Shown piece after piece: positions 24,265 to 32,381 of a DNA stretch of 33,507 nt. The notes beneath the pieces were generated by a model. That model ran no database searches, was not told the origin of the DNA, and saw nothing but the letters and a program-made list of their open reading frames with translations. Positions within the stretch are counted from its first letter, which is position 1; each line of letters opens with the position of its first letter. The position numbers and the translations under genes were made by a program. The stretch is taken from NCBI GenBank assembly GCA_002730315.1, contig PBZW01000062.1:1-33507 (forward strand), written 5' to 3'. The stretch comes from Fidelibacterota bacterium. Lineage in GTDB: Bacteria > Fidelibacterota > Marinisomatia > Marinisomatales > TCS55.

Positions 24265-25961
24265 AATTCTGCTTGCTTAATATCTCTTACATTCAGTTGT
24301 ATTGATGTATTTCCTTGCCACTCATTGGTTTCCACCACACAGGCAATATCGACAGGTTGTCCTGTGATCAGTAATTCGTATTTACTGGATAAACCAAAGC
24401 CAACTGCGGGAAACGATTTTAATCCCTGTTTGATTTTAAACCTGATATGTTCACCTGTTTTGCCAATTACTCTTGGAGCACCAGAGACCTCTGCGTTCCG
24501 AATTGCAAACTTCGGACGCATATTCCCCGGACCATAAGGGCTTAATTTATCCAAAAATTCCATAAAGCGTGGCGTAATATCCTTGAGTGCCAATTCACTA
24601 TCCAAAACCAGGGTTGCCTGTAAATTTTCTACTGTTAGTGATTCATTGGCAACATCAATAAATGCTTTTTTAAAACTGCCCAGTTTATTTGTCGAAACTG
24701 TCAATCCCGCAGCCATAGGATGTCCGCCATAGCCATCAAGATGTTGCTTGCAGGCTGTGAGCGCTGTATACAGATCAAAACCGGGGATACTCCTGGCGGA
24801 TCCTTTTCCTGTCCCGTTTTCCAGGGCAATAATCACAGCGGGCCGGTTGAATTCTTCTTTGATCTTTGAGGCCACAATACCCACAACGCCAGGATGCCAA
24901 CCCTCGTTGGCTAAAACCAGGGCATGTTCATTTTTTAGATCCGCTTCAGCATTTACTTTTAACAATGCTTCATCCACCACAGCCTGCTGGATCAATTGGC
25001 GGCGTTTATTTTCCTCATCCAATTCCTTGGCCAACACACGGGCGTTGTGTTCATCTTCTGTAACCAATAATTCAACCGCTCGATTGGCGTCTCCCAGGCG
25101 GCCGGCAGCATTGATTCTGGGCGCAATATTGAATACCAATTGCCCTATAGAAATATTACCCTTTAATCCTGCCAGTTCCATTAATGATTTCAGGCCCGGC
25201 TTTTCCAGTTTATCGAGCATATTTAATCCATGGTGGACAATGGTCCTGTTTTCGTCTTTTATGGGCACAATATCCGCAGCAGTCCCCAAGGTGATCAAGG
25301 GGAGAATTTCATCATATTCAGATAAGGGTACATTTAATTCATTCCCTAAAGCTGAAATCAGCTTAAAGGCTACGCCCCCGCCGCATAGGCCCTTGAATGG
25401 ATAGTTACAGTCCGATCGCTTTGGATTAAGAATAGCATGGGCGTTGGGCAGTTGTTCATCGGGAGTGTGGTGATCGGTGATGATAATATTTATCCCCTTT
25501 TCATTTGCGTAATTAACCTGGTCAAAAGCATTAATGCCGCAATCACAGGTTATAATAAGATCAATATTATTATCCCTGGCAACTTCTATACCCTTTAATG
25601 ATAAGCCATAACCTTCTTTTTCCCGGTCCGGTATATAATAGGACACATTAGCTCCAAATTTTTGCAGTGCCAAATGAAGAGAAGCTACGCCCGTTGTACC
25701 ATCCACATCGTAATCGCCAAAAACCATGATCGGATTATCAGATTTGATATTTTTCAATACGCGTTCGACCGCCTTATCCATGTCCTGCATTAAGTAGGGA
25801 TCATTGAGTTTTCCCAATTCCGGGTTAAAGAAATTGTCAGCGACCGTTTTTGAATGGATATTTCGATTGGCCAATACTATGGCAATGACTTCCGTAGTGC
25901 GGAATGTTTTTTGAATGGACCTGACAGTTTTACTATCAGGATCTAAAAATGACCAATGCAT
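24261..25961 (-). CDS. recJ: Single-stranded-DNA-specific exonuclease RecJ
   Basis: 5'-3' single-strand exonuclease of the DHH family acting in recombination and mismatch or base excision repair. From ATG 25961 it has 566 residues. Visible are motif I FGDYDVDG (81-88; D83, D85, D87), D140 in ITCDCG, the DHH triad at 163-165 (IITDHHTPDEQLP), NPKRSDC, GLCGGGVAFK and the DHHA1 glycine-rich motif HLDGYGGHPMAAGL. A longer reading from 26015 would run into the 3' end of the RNase P RNA gene and give an atypical N-terminus, so I reject it. The ATG lies only 17 bases after the rnpB 3' end, with no Shine-Dalgarno. Confidence 0.95.
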   Translation of the reverse strand: MHWSFLDPDSKTVRSIQKTFRTTEVIAIVLANRNIHSKTVADNFFNPELGKLNDPYLMQDMDKAVERVLKNIKSDNPIMVFGDYDVDGTTGVASLHLALQKFGANVSYYIPDREKEGYGLSLKGIEVARDNNIDLIITCDCGINAFDQVNYANEKGINIIITDHHTPDEQLPNAHAILNPKRSDCNYPFKGLCGGGVAFKLISALGNELNVPLSEYDEILPLITLGTAADIVPIKDENRTIVHHGLNMLDKLEKPGLKSLMELAGLKGNISIGQLVFNIAPRINAAGRLGDANRAVELLVTEDEHNARVLAKELDEENKRRQLIQQAVVDEALLKVNAEADLKNEHALVLANEGWHPGVVGIVASKIKEEFNRPAVIIALENGTGKGSARSIPGFDLYTALTACKQHLDGYGGHPMAAGLTVSTNKLGSFKKAFIDVANESLTVENLQATLVLDSELALKDITPRFMEFLDKLSPYGPGNMRPKFAIRNAEVSGAPRVIGKTGEHIRFKIKQGLKSFPAVGFGLSSKYELLITGQPVDIACVVETNEWQGNTSIQLNVRDIKQAEL

Positions 25962-25976
25962 AATATATAAAGAAAC

Positions 25977-26390
25977 ATCTGAGCCGGCCTGTAAGCCGAG
26001 TTTTGTCCCTCCCATCTGCCAGCTGGCGGATGAGAATCAGTGGTCATTCCTCTGGGCCCAACATCACTGTCGGGATCAAGCAATCTACCCGCCCCTATTT
26101 GCGACGCGAACAACGTCTCGGAGCCTATTCGATCTTGCACCGGATGGGGTTTACCAAGCTCCCCGATTTGCAACGGGGACTGGTGGTCTCTTACACCACC
26201 GTTTCACCTTTATCCCGACATTTTTAATATCGGGAAAGTCTGCTTTCTGCTGCACTATCCATAACCCACCGTAATGGGCCTCCTCCCGTTAGGAGGCATC
26301 CTGTTCTGCGGTGCCCGGACTTTCCTCCCTGAACTGCTCCCGACACACGTGTCAAGACAGTTCAGAGTAACCACTCAGCCGACTCAGATT
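25977..26390 (-). ncRNA. rnpB: RNase P RNA component (bacterial class A)
   Basis: Catalytic RNA of RNase P, which removes tRNA 5' leaders. Read on the minus strand, it shows the hallmark GAGGAAAGTCCGGGC near the 5' end (P4 5' strand), then ACAGAA-type junctions, GGTGAAACGGTGGTGTAAGAG, GGTAAACCCC (the L15 loop that binds tRNA CCA), CCGGTGCAAGATCGAATAGG, AGAGGAATGACCAC and the 3' P4 strand ACAAAACTCGGCTTACAGG. P1 pairs CTGAGTCGGCT (5' end, from 26387) with GGCCGGCTCAG (ending 25979) using wobble pairs. This makes the ends reliable to a few bases. Length of about 414 nt fits class A. It lies between the zinc-ribbon gene and recJ on the same strand; I cannot define its promoter with confidence. 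Confidence 0.97.
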
Positions 26391-26436
26391 GTCAAATAAC
26401 GGTGTAATTTACTTTATTTATGAAATATAATAAAAA

Positions 26437-27147
26437 TCAATCATTTTCTGCAGGCCAGTACAGGAAGCGGCTACATACATCACAGGTTTGCAGGTTTTTA
26501 CTTTGCTTCAATTCAGCAATTTTTTGGGGCGGAACAATTGATCCGCAGCCTCCACAAGATGTACCAAATGTTTCGACAACAGCCATGCCATCCCGCGCTG
26601 CAAAAACACGATCATATTTTGAAATAATTGGAGCTGAAATATCTTTAATTATATTTAATCGTTCTTCTTCCAGATTGTTTTTCTCTTCTGAAGACTCTGC
26701 AATTAATGTTTCTAAATTTGTTTTCCTTGTATGGAGGTCGGCAGTTAATGATTCTAAATTATTTTCCCGTTCTTCTGTTTCGCTGGAAAGATTATCCTTT
26801 TCTTCTACCAGTTCGAGTTCATTCAATTCGATATTGTTTAATTCTTCCTTAAGAAAATCTATTTCCTGGGATAAGGCATCGTATTGCCTGTTTGTTTTTA
26901 CCAAAAATAACTGATCTTTCAACTTATCGATTTTAACTGTAAGACTTTTTACTTGTAGATCTTTTTTGGATACCTCAAGATCTATTTTCTTAATTCGACT
27001 TTTACGCTGCTCAATGTCTCCTTGCAGTTGTTGTTCCTCTTTGGTCAGTTCATCGACTTTTACAGGCAAGTCACCCAGTAATTCACTGATTTCCAGTAAT
27101 TGGGTATCAACATCCTGTAATTCAACCAATGAAGATGTTGTATTCAT
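26437..27147 (-). CDS. Coiled-coil protein with C4 zinc ribbon (zf-RING_7 / CT398-CdsZ-like)
   Basis: A 236-residue protein: almost all of residues 5-170 form a charged coiled coil, followed by a C-terminal zinc ribbon with C198, C201, C222 and C225 (SCGGCGSIVPP...QTCDVCSRFLYW). This matches the widespread family PF02591; the Chlamydia member CT398/CdsZ contacts secretion ATPases and sigma-54, but the general function is not settled. ATG 27147 has a good AGGAG seven bases upstream (27155-27159). It follows an intrinsic terminator for the upstream sulfurylase gene, so it probably has its own promoter, not clearly visible. rnpB starts 47 bases downstream, in the same direction. Confidence 0.9.
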   Translation of the reverse strand: MNTTSSLVELQDVDTQLLEISELLGDLPVKVDELTKEEQQLQGDIEQRKSRIKKIDLEVSKKDLQVKSLTVKIDKLKDQLFLVKTNRQYDALSQEIDFLKEELNNIELNELELVEEKDNLSSETEERENNLESLTADLHTRKTNLETLIAESSEEKNNLEEERLNIIKDISAPIISKYDRVFAARDGMAVVETFGTSCGGCGSIVPPQKIAELKQSKNLQTCDVCSRFLYWPAEND

Positions 27148-27154
27148 TTAATGT

Positions 27155-27159
27155 CTCCT
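27155..27159 (-). promoter_or_regulatory. Ribosome binding site of the zinc-ribbon gene
   Basis: AGGAG on the minus strand, seven bases before ATG 27147. It is notable because most genes here lack a clear Shine-Dalgarno, and it fixes this start. Confidence 0.65.
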
Positions 27160-27172
27160 ATGCAGATACAAA

Positions 27173-27196
27173 AAATGCACCTGTGCAGGTGCATTT
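27173..27196 (-). terminator. Intrinsic terminator after the sulfurylase/APS kinase gene
   Basis: A perfect 11-base inverted repeat (AAATGCACCTG, two-base loop, CAGGTGCATTT) that on the minus strand is followed by further T residues (GCATTTTTTG). Position and strand fit termination of the 27314-29020 transcript before the zinc-ribbon gene. The very short loop means the real hairpin probably opens a base pair or two. Confidence 0.7.
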
Positions 27197-27223
27197 GAAA
27201 ATTGGTTGGAAAAAGTGTTCCGA

Positions 27224-27254
27224 GGTGTTCGATCCATGTTCAATTGAGAACACC
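27224..27254 (-). other. Hairpin with alternative pairing in the sulfurylase 3' untranslated region
   Basis: On the minus strand GGTGTTC (27254-27248) can pair with GAACACC (27230-27224), or its GTTC part can pair with a nearer GAAC (27241-27238). The two hairpins exclude each other. No T tract follows, so this is not a terminator itself; it lies between the sulfurylase stop and the terminator. Function unknown. Confidence 0.3.
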
Positions 27255-27313
27255 CCTTTCTCTTCGGATTATCTTATTCATGTAGCCTAGGAGTTTAAGC
27301 ATAATTCGTATTA

Positions 27314-29020
27314 TTATAAATAACCCATTTCTTTGATTTGGGCTAAAATCTTTTCAACAAGAATATCAGGTGAAATATTTGCAGATGTTATTTCAATTTC
27401 AGGATTTTCCGGTTCTTCATAAGGATCATCAATTCCCGTAAATTGCTTCAGTTTTCCTTCGCGGGCTAAGGCATATAATCCTTTCACATCTCGTTCTTCG
27501 CAGACTTCCAATGATGTATCCACGTATACTTCGATAAATCCACCCAGGGGAGCTATTAATTCACGGTTGAAGCGGCGGTCTGACTTATAAGGTGCAATGG
27601 GCGCACACAGAGCAATACCGCCGTTTTTGGTGATCTCACTGGCCACAAAACCAATACGGCGCACGTTTAATTTGCGGTGTTCCTGGGAAAAACCCAATTC
27701 ACTTGAAAGATGGGTGCGTACAATATCACCGTCCAATAGTGTTACGGGCCGCCGGCCGTCTTCCATTAGTTTGACCATCAGTCCATTGGCCAGGGTCGAT
27801 TTGCCCGACCCTGAAAGGCCTGTGAAGAAAACAGTAAAACCGCGCTTATCCAGCGCCGGCCGAAAGCGCCGCAATTCGTCGACAACTTCTGGATATGAAA
27901 ACCATTCAGGAATTTCTTCATCATTGCGGAGGCGACTGCGCAGTTCTGTCCCGGAAATCATTTGAAATTCATCATTTTCTGCCAACTCGTCCTTGGGTAA
28001 ATATTTTTCCTTTGCGGGTACGTAGACCATTAAGCGGAAAGGAACCATTTTGATGCCCAGTTCTTCTTCATGTTCTTTCAGCAAATCCTGGGCGTCATAG
28101 GGACCATAGAATGGCTGGCCGTCTTTGCCAGCACCCGGACTGGCATGATCACGGCCTACAATGAACATATTACAGCCGTAATTCTTGCGGATGATGGCGT
28201 GCCACAGCGCTTCCCGTGGTCCGGCCATGCGCATAGCCAATGGCAATAAACTTAATAGTGCTGAATTTTCCGGGTATTTTTCCAGAACATGCTGATAACA
28301 CCTTACACGGGTATAATGATCCACATCCCCGGGTTTGGTTAAGCCAACGACTGGATGAATGAGGATTTTGGCGTCATGTTCTGCTGCAGCGCGCTTGGTT
28401 AATTCCACATGGGCCCTATGCATGGGATTTCTTGTTTGAAAAGCCACCACATTTTCCCAGCCATTCTGCGCAAATATTTCACGTGCTTGCCGGGGCGTGT
28501 GGCGCAGTTCCTTGTAATCATACTGCTTGGGCAGCATGAGCCCTGTTACAGACCCCCCAACATAAACAGGGTTGGATTCGTTTAATAAATAATTAACTGC
28601 CGGGTGGCTTTCATCTGTTGTAAGTAATATTTTTTCAGCTTCTTCTGTTTTATTAGGGCTCCAGATGGATCCCACAGTCATAACAGCGACGATAAATCCT
28701 TCTTTATCTTTTAGAGAAAATTCAGCACTAACATTTATTGTGGATGAGAATTCTTCAGTTACATCAAGTGTGATGGGTATGGGCCATATGGTTCCATCCT
28801 CAAGGCGCATGTTCTCCAGCACGGTGTTGTAATCACCTTCATTCAAAAAGCCGGTTAATGGTGAAAAACCGCCATTAAGGATCATTTCCAGGTCGCAGAT
28901 CTGGCGGTCATTCAGCGTCCAGGAAGGCAGTGCTTTCGCTTTCTGCTTCAATACTGCGGATGCATCGCTGTCCACGACTAAATAACGCAGTTTTCCGCCG
29001 TGTGGTTCAATTAAAGACAT
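27314..29020 (-). CDS. Bifunctional sulfate adenylyltransferase / adenylylsulfate kinase
   Basis: Fusion enzyme of 568 residues: ATP sulfurylase (about 1-390) makes APS from sulfate and ATP, and APS kinase (about 393-568) phosphorylates it to PAPS. Sulfurylase motifs QTRNPMHRAH and GRDHASPGAGKDG are visible, with GLTKPGDVDHYTR between them. The kinase has the P-loop GLSGSGKST at 401-409, LDGDIVR, the mobile-lid region SQEHRKLNVRRIGFVA and APYKSDRR, so it looks active, unlike the allosteric kinase remnant of some fungal sulfurylases. PAPS serves assimilation or sulfotransferases; no PAPS reductase is in the window. ATG 29020 lacks a Shine-Dalgarno. Divergent from a small secreted protein and the polysaccharide export genes. 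Confidence 0.96.
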   Translation of the reverse strand: MSLIEPHGGKLRYLVVDSDASAVLKQKAKALPSWTLNDRQICDLEMILNGGFSPLTGFLNEGDYNTVLENMRLEDGTIWPIPITLDVTEEFSSTINVSAEFSLKDKEGFIVAVMTVGSIWSPNKTEEAEKILLTTDESHPAVNYLLNESNPVYVGGSVTGLMLPKQYDYKELRHTPRQAREIFAQNGWENVVAFQTRNPMHRAHVELTKRAAAEHDAKILIHPVVGLTKPGDVDHYTRVRCYQHVLEKYPENSALLSLLPLAMRMAGPREALWHAIIRKNYGCNMFIVGRDHASPGAGKDGQPFYGPYDAQDLLKEHEEELGIKMVPFRLMVYVPAKEKYLPKDELAENDEFQMISGTELRSRLRNDEEIPEWFSYPEVVDELRRFRPALDKRGFTVFFTGLSGSGKSTLANGLMVKLMEDGRRPVTLLDGDIVRTHLSSELGFSQEHRKLNVRRIGFVASEITKNGGIALCAPIAPYKSDRRFNRELIAPLGGFIEVYVDTSLEVCEERDVKGLYALAREGKLKQFTGIDDPYEEPENPEIEITSANISPDILVEKILAQIKEMGYL

Positions 29021-29042
29021 AATTTTTCAGAATGAATGTTAA

Positions 29043-29048
29043 TATAAT
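29043..29048 (+). promoter_or_regulatory. Candidate -10 element (TATAAT) for the 29109 gene
   Basis: A perfect TATAAT at 29043-29048 lies in the 88-base divergent gap. No convincing -35 is seen 16-18 bases upstream. Transcripts would start near 29055 and include a 14-codon ATG frame at 29072-29116, whose stop overlaps the GTG start at 29109. Confidence 0.3.
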
Positions 29049-29108
29049 TGATTAATAAAGGGGCGGAAGTTATGAAGAAAAAGAACAACTCTAAACGAAT
29101 CCTTTTAC

Positions 29109-29765
29109 GTGTCTAAATTATCATTAATGAAAAAGGCAGTTTTCCTATTGTTGGTATTATCAAGCGCTCTATACTTCGTTCAACACAGCTGGTTTTCCGC
29201 TACTGATACGGCTCAATCTTTAACAAAATTGAACAATGATTTAAAAGAGATGGCTACGTCGCCACATAAAGATCTATACCAGGAAGAAATACAAAAATTA
29301 GCTTTTCGGCTGCAACAGGAGCCTTATGTCCAATTAAACCAACGCTACAGCAGGAAAATACTAACTGCTGTACAAACCAAGAATAAAACTGAAGAATTGG
29401 TTCAAGTTGTACCAAATGATTTGAAGTCTGAGGTGGTAAATGAAGAATCTTTAAAATACACGATTCAGCGTACTGAACAATTGTCAGGTTCGTTCCAGCA
29501 AGCAAAAATATATGCCACTGTTAATAGCAGGGATAAAGGAGTTTTAAAATTATTATGCCGGGAAATCCAGGAACAATATTCTGGTTACAACAGTTTGGTC
29601 ATTTGTTTATACAGAGCAACTGAAACAGGAATTGCCCTGGCCAAAGGAAATAATGTGCAATATTCCGAACAGGATATTATAAATACATGGCTTGTTTTTT
29701 ATTCATACCATCCCGTTGAAGGAGATTATTTTGATGGTGAACCTGGAAAATACCTAAAGATGTGA
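29109..29765 (+). CDS. Hypothetical small membrane-anchored or secreted protein
   Basis: Not recognised. It has 218 residues if started at GTG 29109, or 212 from ATG 29127, which places the hydrophobic segment (KKAVFLLLVLSSALYFV) directly at the N-terminus and is equally plausible. The rest is soluble: a helical region (about 35-75, KLNNDLKEM; EEIQKLAFRLQQE), a mixed region with YATVNSRDKGVLKLLCREIQEQY, VICLYRATETGIALAKGNN, and a C-terminal IINTWLVFYSYHPVEGDYFDGEPGKYL. No catalytic motif is evident. Its place between the PAPS-forming enzyme (divergent) and the export genes (same strand, 264 bases downstream) may hint at an envelope role, but that is inference. Codon use looks like that of its neighbours, so I believe it is a real gene. 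Confidence 0.7.
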   Translation: MSKLSLMKKAVFLLLVLSSALYFVQHSWFSATDTAQSLTKLNNDLKEMATSPHKDLYQEEIQKLAFRLQQEPYVQLNQRYSRKILTAVQTKNKTEELVQVVPNDLKSEVVNEESLKYTIQRTEQLSGSFQQAKIYATVNSRDKGVLKLLCREIQEQYSGYNSLVICLYRATETGIALAKGNNVQYSEQDIINTWLVFYSYHPVEGDYFDGEPGKYLKM

Positions 29766-29766
29766 T

Positions 29767-29850
29767 ATGGATCCATCTACACAATATAACAATTGCTACG
29801 ATGGACAAGTGTTAGATGTTGGACGTAATAGCAGCAGTGGCTGTGCGTAA
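29767..29850 (+). CDS. Possible 27-residue small ORF
   Basis: ATG 29767 begins one base after the stop of the previous gene and runs 27 codons to TAA at 29848. The peptide has two Cys and a Ser/Gly-rich tail (GQVLDVGRNSSSGCA). There is no Shine-Dalgarno and no known match, so it may be chance. Listed because it fills part of a 264-base stretch otherwise without genes. Confidence 0.2.
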   Translation: MDPSTQYNNCYDGQVLDVGRNSSSGCA

Positions 29851-29874
29851 TGAAATTAAATTGAAGATTTTTGA

Positions 29875-29902
29875 TTGAATAAAGTTATCCAAAGTTTATA
29901 AT
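29875..29902 (+). promoter_or_regulatory. Candidate promoter of the polysaccharide export genes
   Basis: TTGAAT (29875-29880), a 16-base spacer and a perfect TATAAT (29897-29902) in a strongly AT-rich stretch. It would give a leader of about 120 nt before ATG 30030. The rest of 29851-30029 holds AT-rich sequence and no other gene that I can see. Confidence 0.4.
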
Positions 29903-30029
29903 TGAAAATATTGAACAAAAATGAAACAATACAAATATATAAAAATTGATAGTGAATAATCAATATAACGTTTTAGCTTTACTTTTTGTAATACATGATT
30001 AATTTCAATTTTTATCACCCAGGAACAAA

Positions 30030-32360
30030 ATGCGGACACTACTCATAATTCTAATGCTTTTTTCCGGCTTATTTAGCCAGAATGCAGCAGAAATCAAGAA
30101 ACAGATCAAGAAATCGGGCTTATCCGAAACCCAAATTCGGCAGTTGGCCAAACAGCGGGGTATGACCGATGCGGAAATTGACGCTAAAGCTCAAGACCTT
30201 GGAATTACTTCGCAGTCAAGGGGTGATATATCTGCACAACAGGAATTTGATGGTATAACACCATTCTTACCATTTGAAAGTGTTATTCAACTTCCGGCAG
30301 ATACCATTTTTGTCGAGGTTCCAATACAAGGTGATCTGCGTTATTTCGGTTATGACATGTTTCAAAGGGATCCAGCTATTTTCCAGGGATCAGGCCTGGG
30401 GGCGTTGGACCCGGGATATAACATTGGGCCTGGTGATGAAATCATCATTATGCTTTGGGGTGAAACTCAATTTCGTCAAGTGTTAATTGTTGACCGTGAA
30501 GGATTTGTTTTTATTCCGGAAGTGGGCCAAGTGTTTGTGAATGGATTAACCATGAACTTGCTGGAATCAAAATTATTTAAAGTTCTTTCTCAAAAATACT
30601 CAAGCCTGATAGCTGCCAATGGCGGAAACCCAACTACATTTCTGGATGTAAGTCTGGGCAACCTGCGGCCCTTGCGCATTCTCGTGGTCGGAGAAGTTAA
30701 TCAACCGGGAGCGTACCAAGTTAGTCCCGCCACTACAATTTTTACTTCCCTTTACTATTTTAATGGACCGAAACCTTTGGGAAGCTTGCGGGATATTCGT
30801 TTAATCAGAAATAGCAAAACAACTGCGTCTATTGATTTTTATGACTACCTGCTTTCAGGTAAAAAAATGAATGATTTACGTCTGCAATTGGATGATACGA
30901 TATTTATTCCTCCTAGAGGAAAAACAGTTACAATAAATGGAGAAATCAACCGTCCTGCCATCTATGAATTGAAAGATAAAGAAGGGTTACTGGATTTGGT
31001 TAGTATTGCAGGAGATTTTACCACAAAAGCGCATTTGGATCGGATACAAATTGATCGCATTGTTCCTGCCGAACAAAGAAAAACCCTGGGCATGGAGCGC
31101 ATGGTGATTGATGTTAATATGAATCACTTGCAAGCCGTCGGTACCCATTTAGAGTTGCTGGATGGAGATACTATTATTGTTTTTCCTGTACAAGATTTAA
31201 GAGAAAATTATGTAGACATTTCCGGGAATGTATCCAGGCCGGGGAGATACGAAATCAAGGAAAAATTAAAAGTAAATGACTTGGTTGAACTGGCCGATGG
31301 AATTATTAGTGATACCTATTTGGAAATGGCGCACTTGGTTCGCTTTAACAACGATTTAACAAGAGAAATGTTTGAACTGCACTTGGGTCAGGCACTCCAG
31401 AAAAATGAACAGGATAATATGGTTTTACAACCTCACGACAGCTTAATTATATTTAACAAAAATAATATTCTAAATGCCTTTAAATCCGTGAACATTCTTG
31501 GAGCTGTAAAATCACCCGGTGAATATATATTCTACGATAGAATGACTATTAATGAACTGCTTGTCCAGGCAGGAGGTTTTGCCAAAAATGTATACAAGGT
31601 AAAACTGGAAGTAATGCGGGTAGACCCGCAAACCACAAGTTTAAACAAATTTGGTAATTCCTTGGAAATGCAGGACTTTGTAACCATTGAAGAATTTGGG
31701 CAAATTTCTCAAAATGAAAAGTTCAATACTTTACAACCCCATGATATTGTGTTTGTCCGTGCAGATCCTAATTTCAAACTAAATCAATTAGTGAGTGTTA
31801 CCGGTGCAGTAACATTCCCTGGTGAATATGCTTTATTGTCACCGAAAGAACATGTGTCTGATTTAGTTAAGCGTGCAGGCGGAATTACACAGGATGCTTA
31901 CCCGGAAGCATCAGCTCTAATTCGGGACAGCATTGAAGTGAATATTGATTTATTAAAAATTATGAAAAATCCAGGATCAAACATTGATTTTAATGTTTTA
32001 TCAGGGGATGAAATACATATCTATAAGCATCCCAATATGGTTTTTATTTATGGAGAGGTCAATAACTCCGGAGCATATAAATATATACCAGGTCGTTCGG
32101 TGAACAAATATATAAATGAAGCGGGTGGATATTCATCGAAAGCTGATAGAAGAGATGTCTCCATTCGCTACCCAAACGGTGAAGGTGGTGAAATCAAAAG
32201 GTTTTGGTTTTCCCCTTCAGTAATGGATGGCTCTATCATTTCTGTTGCCACAGAAGAACGGGAAGAAATTAACAGAACTGAATTGGCTAAGGAAATTGCT
32301 TCTATACTTTCTGACTTCGCTCAAATAGCCTTGACACTTGCTTTAATTGCAAATATGTAG
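30030..32360 (+). CDS. Polysaccharide export outer-membrane protein with six SLBB repeats (Wza-like)
   Basis: A 776-residue secreted protein (signal peptide MRTLLIILMLFSGLFS-Q) that should form or line the outer-membrane channel for capsule or exopolysaccharide. A Poly_export domain starts at about 128 (DPGYNIGPGDEIIIMLWGE to about 215). SLBB-type repeats follow near 216, 299, 394, 487, 588 and 670, each with a 'V.I.G.V..PG.Y......T...L...AGG' pattern. E. coli Wza has far fewer, so the periplasmic part is long. The last 20 residues are hydrophobic (FAQIALTLALIANM), possibly the membrane-spanning helix. AGGAA lies seven bases before ATG. The Wzz-type gene follows 21 bases later, clearly one operon. 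Confidence 0.93.
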   Translation: MRTLLIILMLFSGLFSQNAAEIKKQIKKSGLSETQIRQLAKQRGMTDAEIDAKAQDLGITSQSRGDISAQQEFDGITPFLPFESVIQLPADTIFVEVPIQGDLRYFGYDMFQRDPAIFQGSGLGALDPGYNIGPGDEIIIMLWGETQFRQVLIVDREGFVFIPEVGQVFVNGLTMNLLESKLFKVLSQKYSSLIAANGGNPTTFLDVSLGNLRPLRILVVGEVNQPGAYQVSPATTIFTSLYYFNGPKPLGSLRDIRLIRNSKTTASIDFYDYLLSGKKMNDLRLQLDDTIFIPPRGKTVTINGEINRPAIYELKDKEGLLDLVSIAGDFTTKAHLDRIQIDRIVPAEQRKTLGMERMVIDVNMNHLQAVGTHLELLDGDTIIVFPVQDLRENYVDISGNVSRPGRYEIKEKLKVNDLVELADGIISDTYLEMAHLVRFNNDLTREMFELHLGQALQKNEQDNMVLQPHDSLIIFNKNNILNAFKSVNILGAVKSPGEYIFYDRMTINELLVQAGGFAKNVYKVKLEVMRVDPQTTSLNKFGNSLEMQDFVTIEEFGQISQNEKFNTLQPHDIVFVRADPNFKLNQLVSVTGAVTFPGEYALLSPKEHVSDLVKRAGGITQDAYPEASALIRDSIEVNIDLLKIMKNPGSNIDFNVLSGDEIHIYKHPNMVFIYGEVNNSGAYKYIPGRSVNKYINEAGGYSSKADRRDVSIRYPNGEGGEIKRFWFSPSVMDGSIISVATEEREEINRTELAKEIASILSDFAQIALTLALIANM

Positions 32361-32381
32361 GTGGTTAATAGTATTTAAATA

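Noticed and set aside
25962-26015. Longer RecJ N-terminus starting at 26015
   Set aside because: It would be translated from the 3' end of the RNase P RNA gene, and the added residues do not fit the family.
25943-26274. Protein-coding frames on both strands within rnpB
   Set aside because: The region carries the conserved class A RNase P RNA elements, including both P4 strands and paired P1.
27197-27313. tRNA or riboswitch between the sulfurylase and zinc-ribbon genes
   Set aside because: No acceptor stem, T-loop or known riboswitch core could be fitted; only simple hairpins are present.
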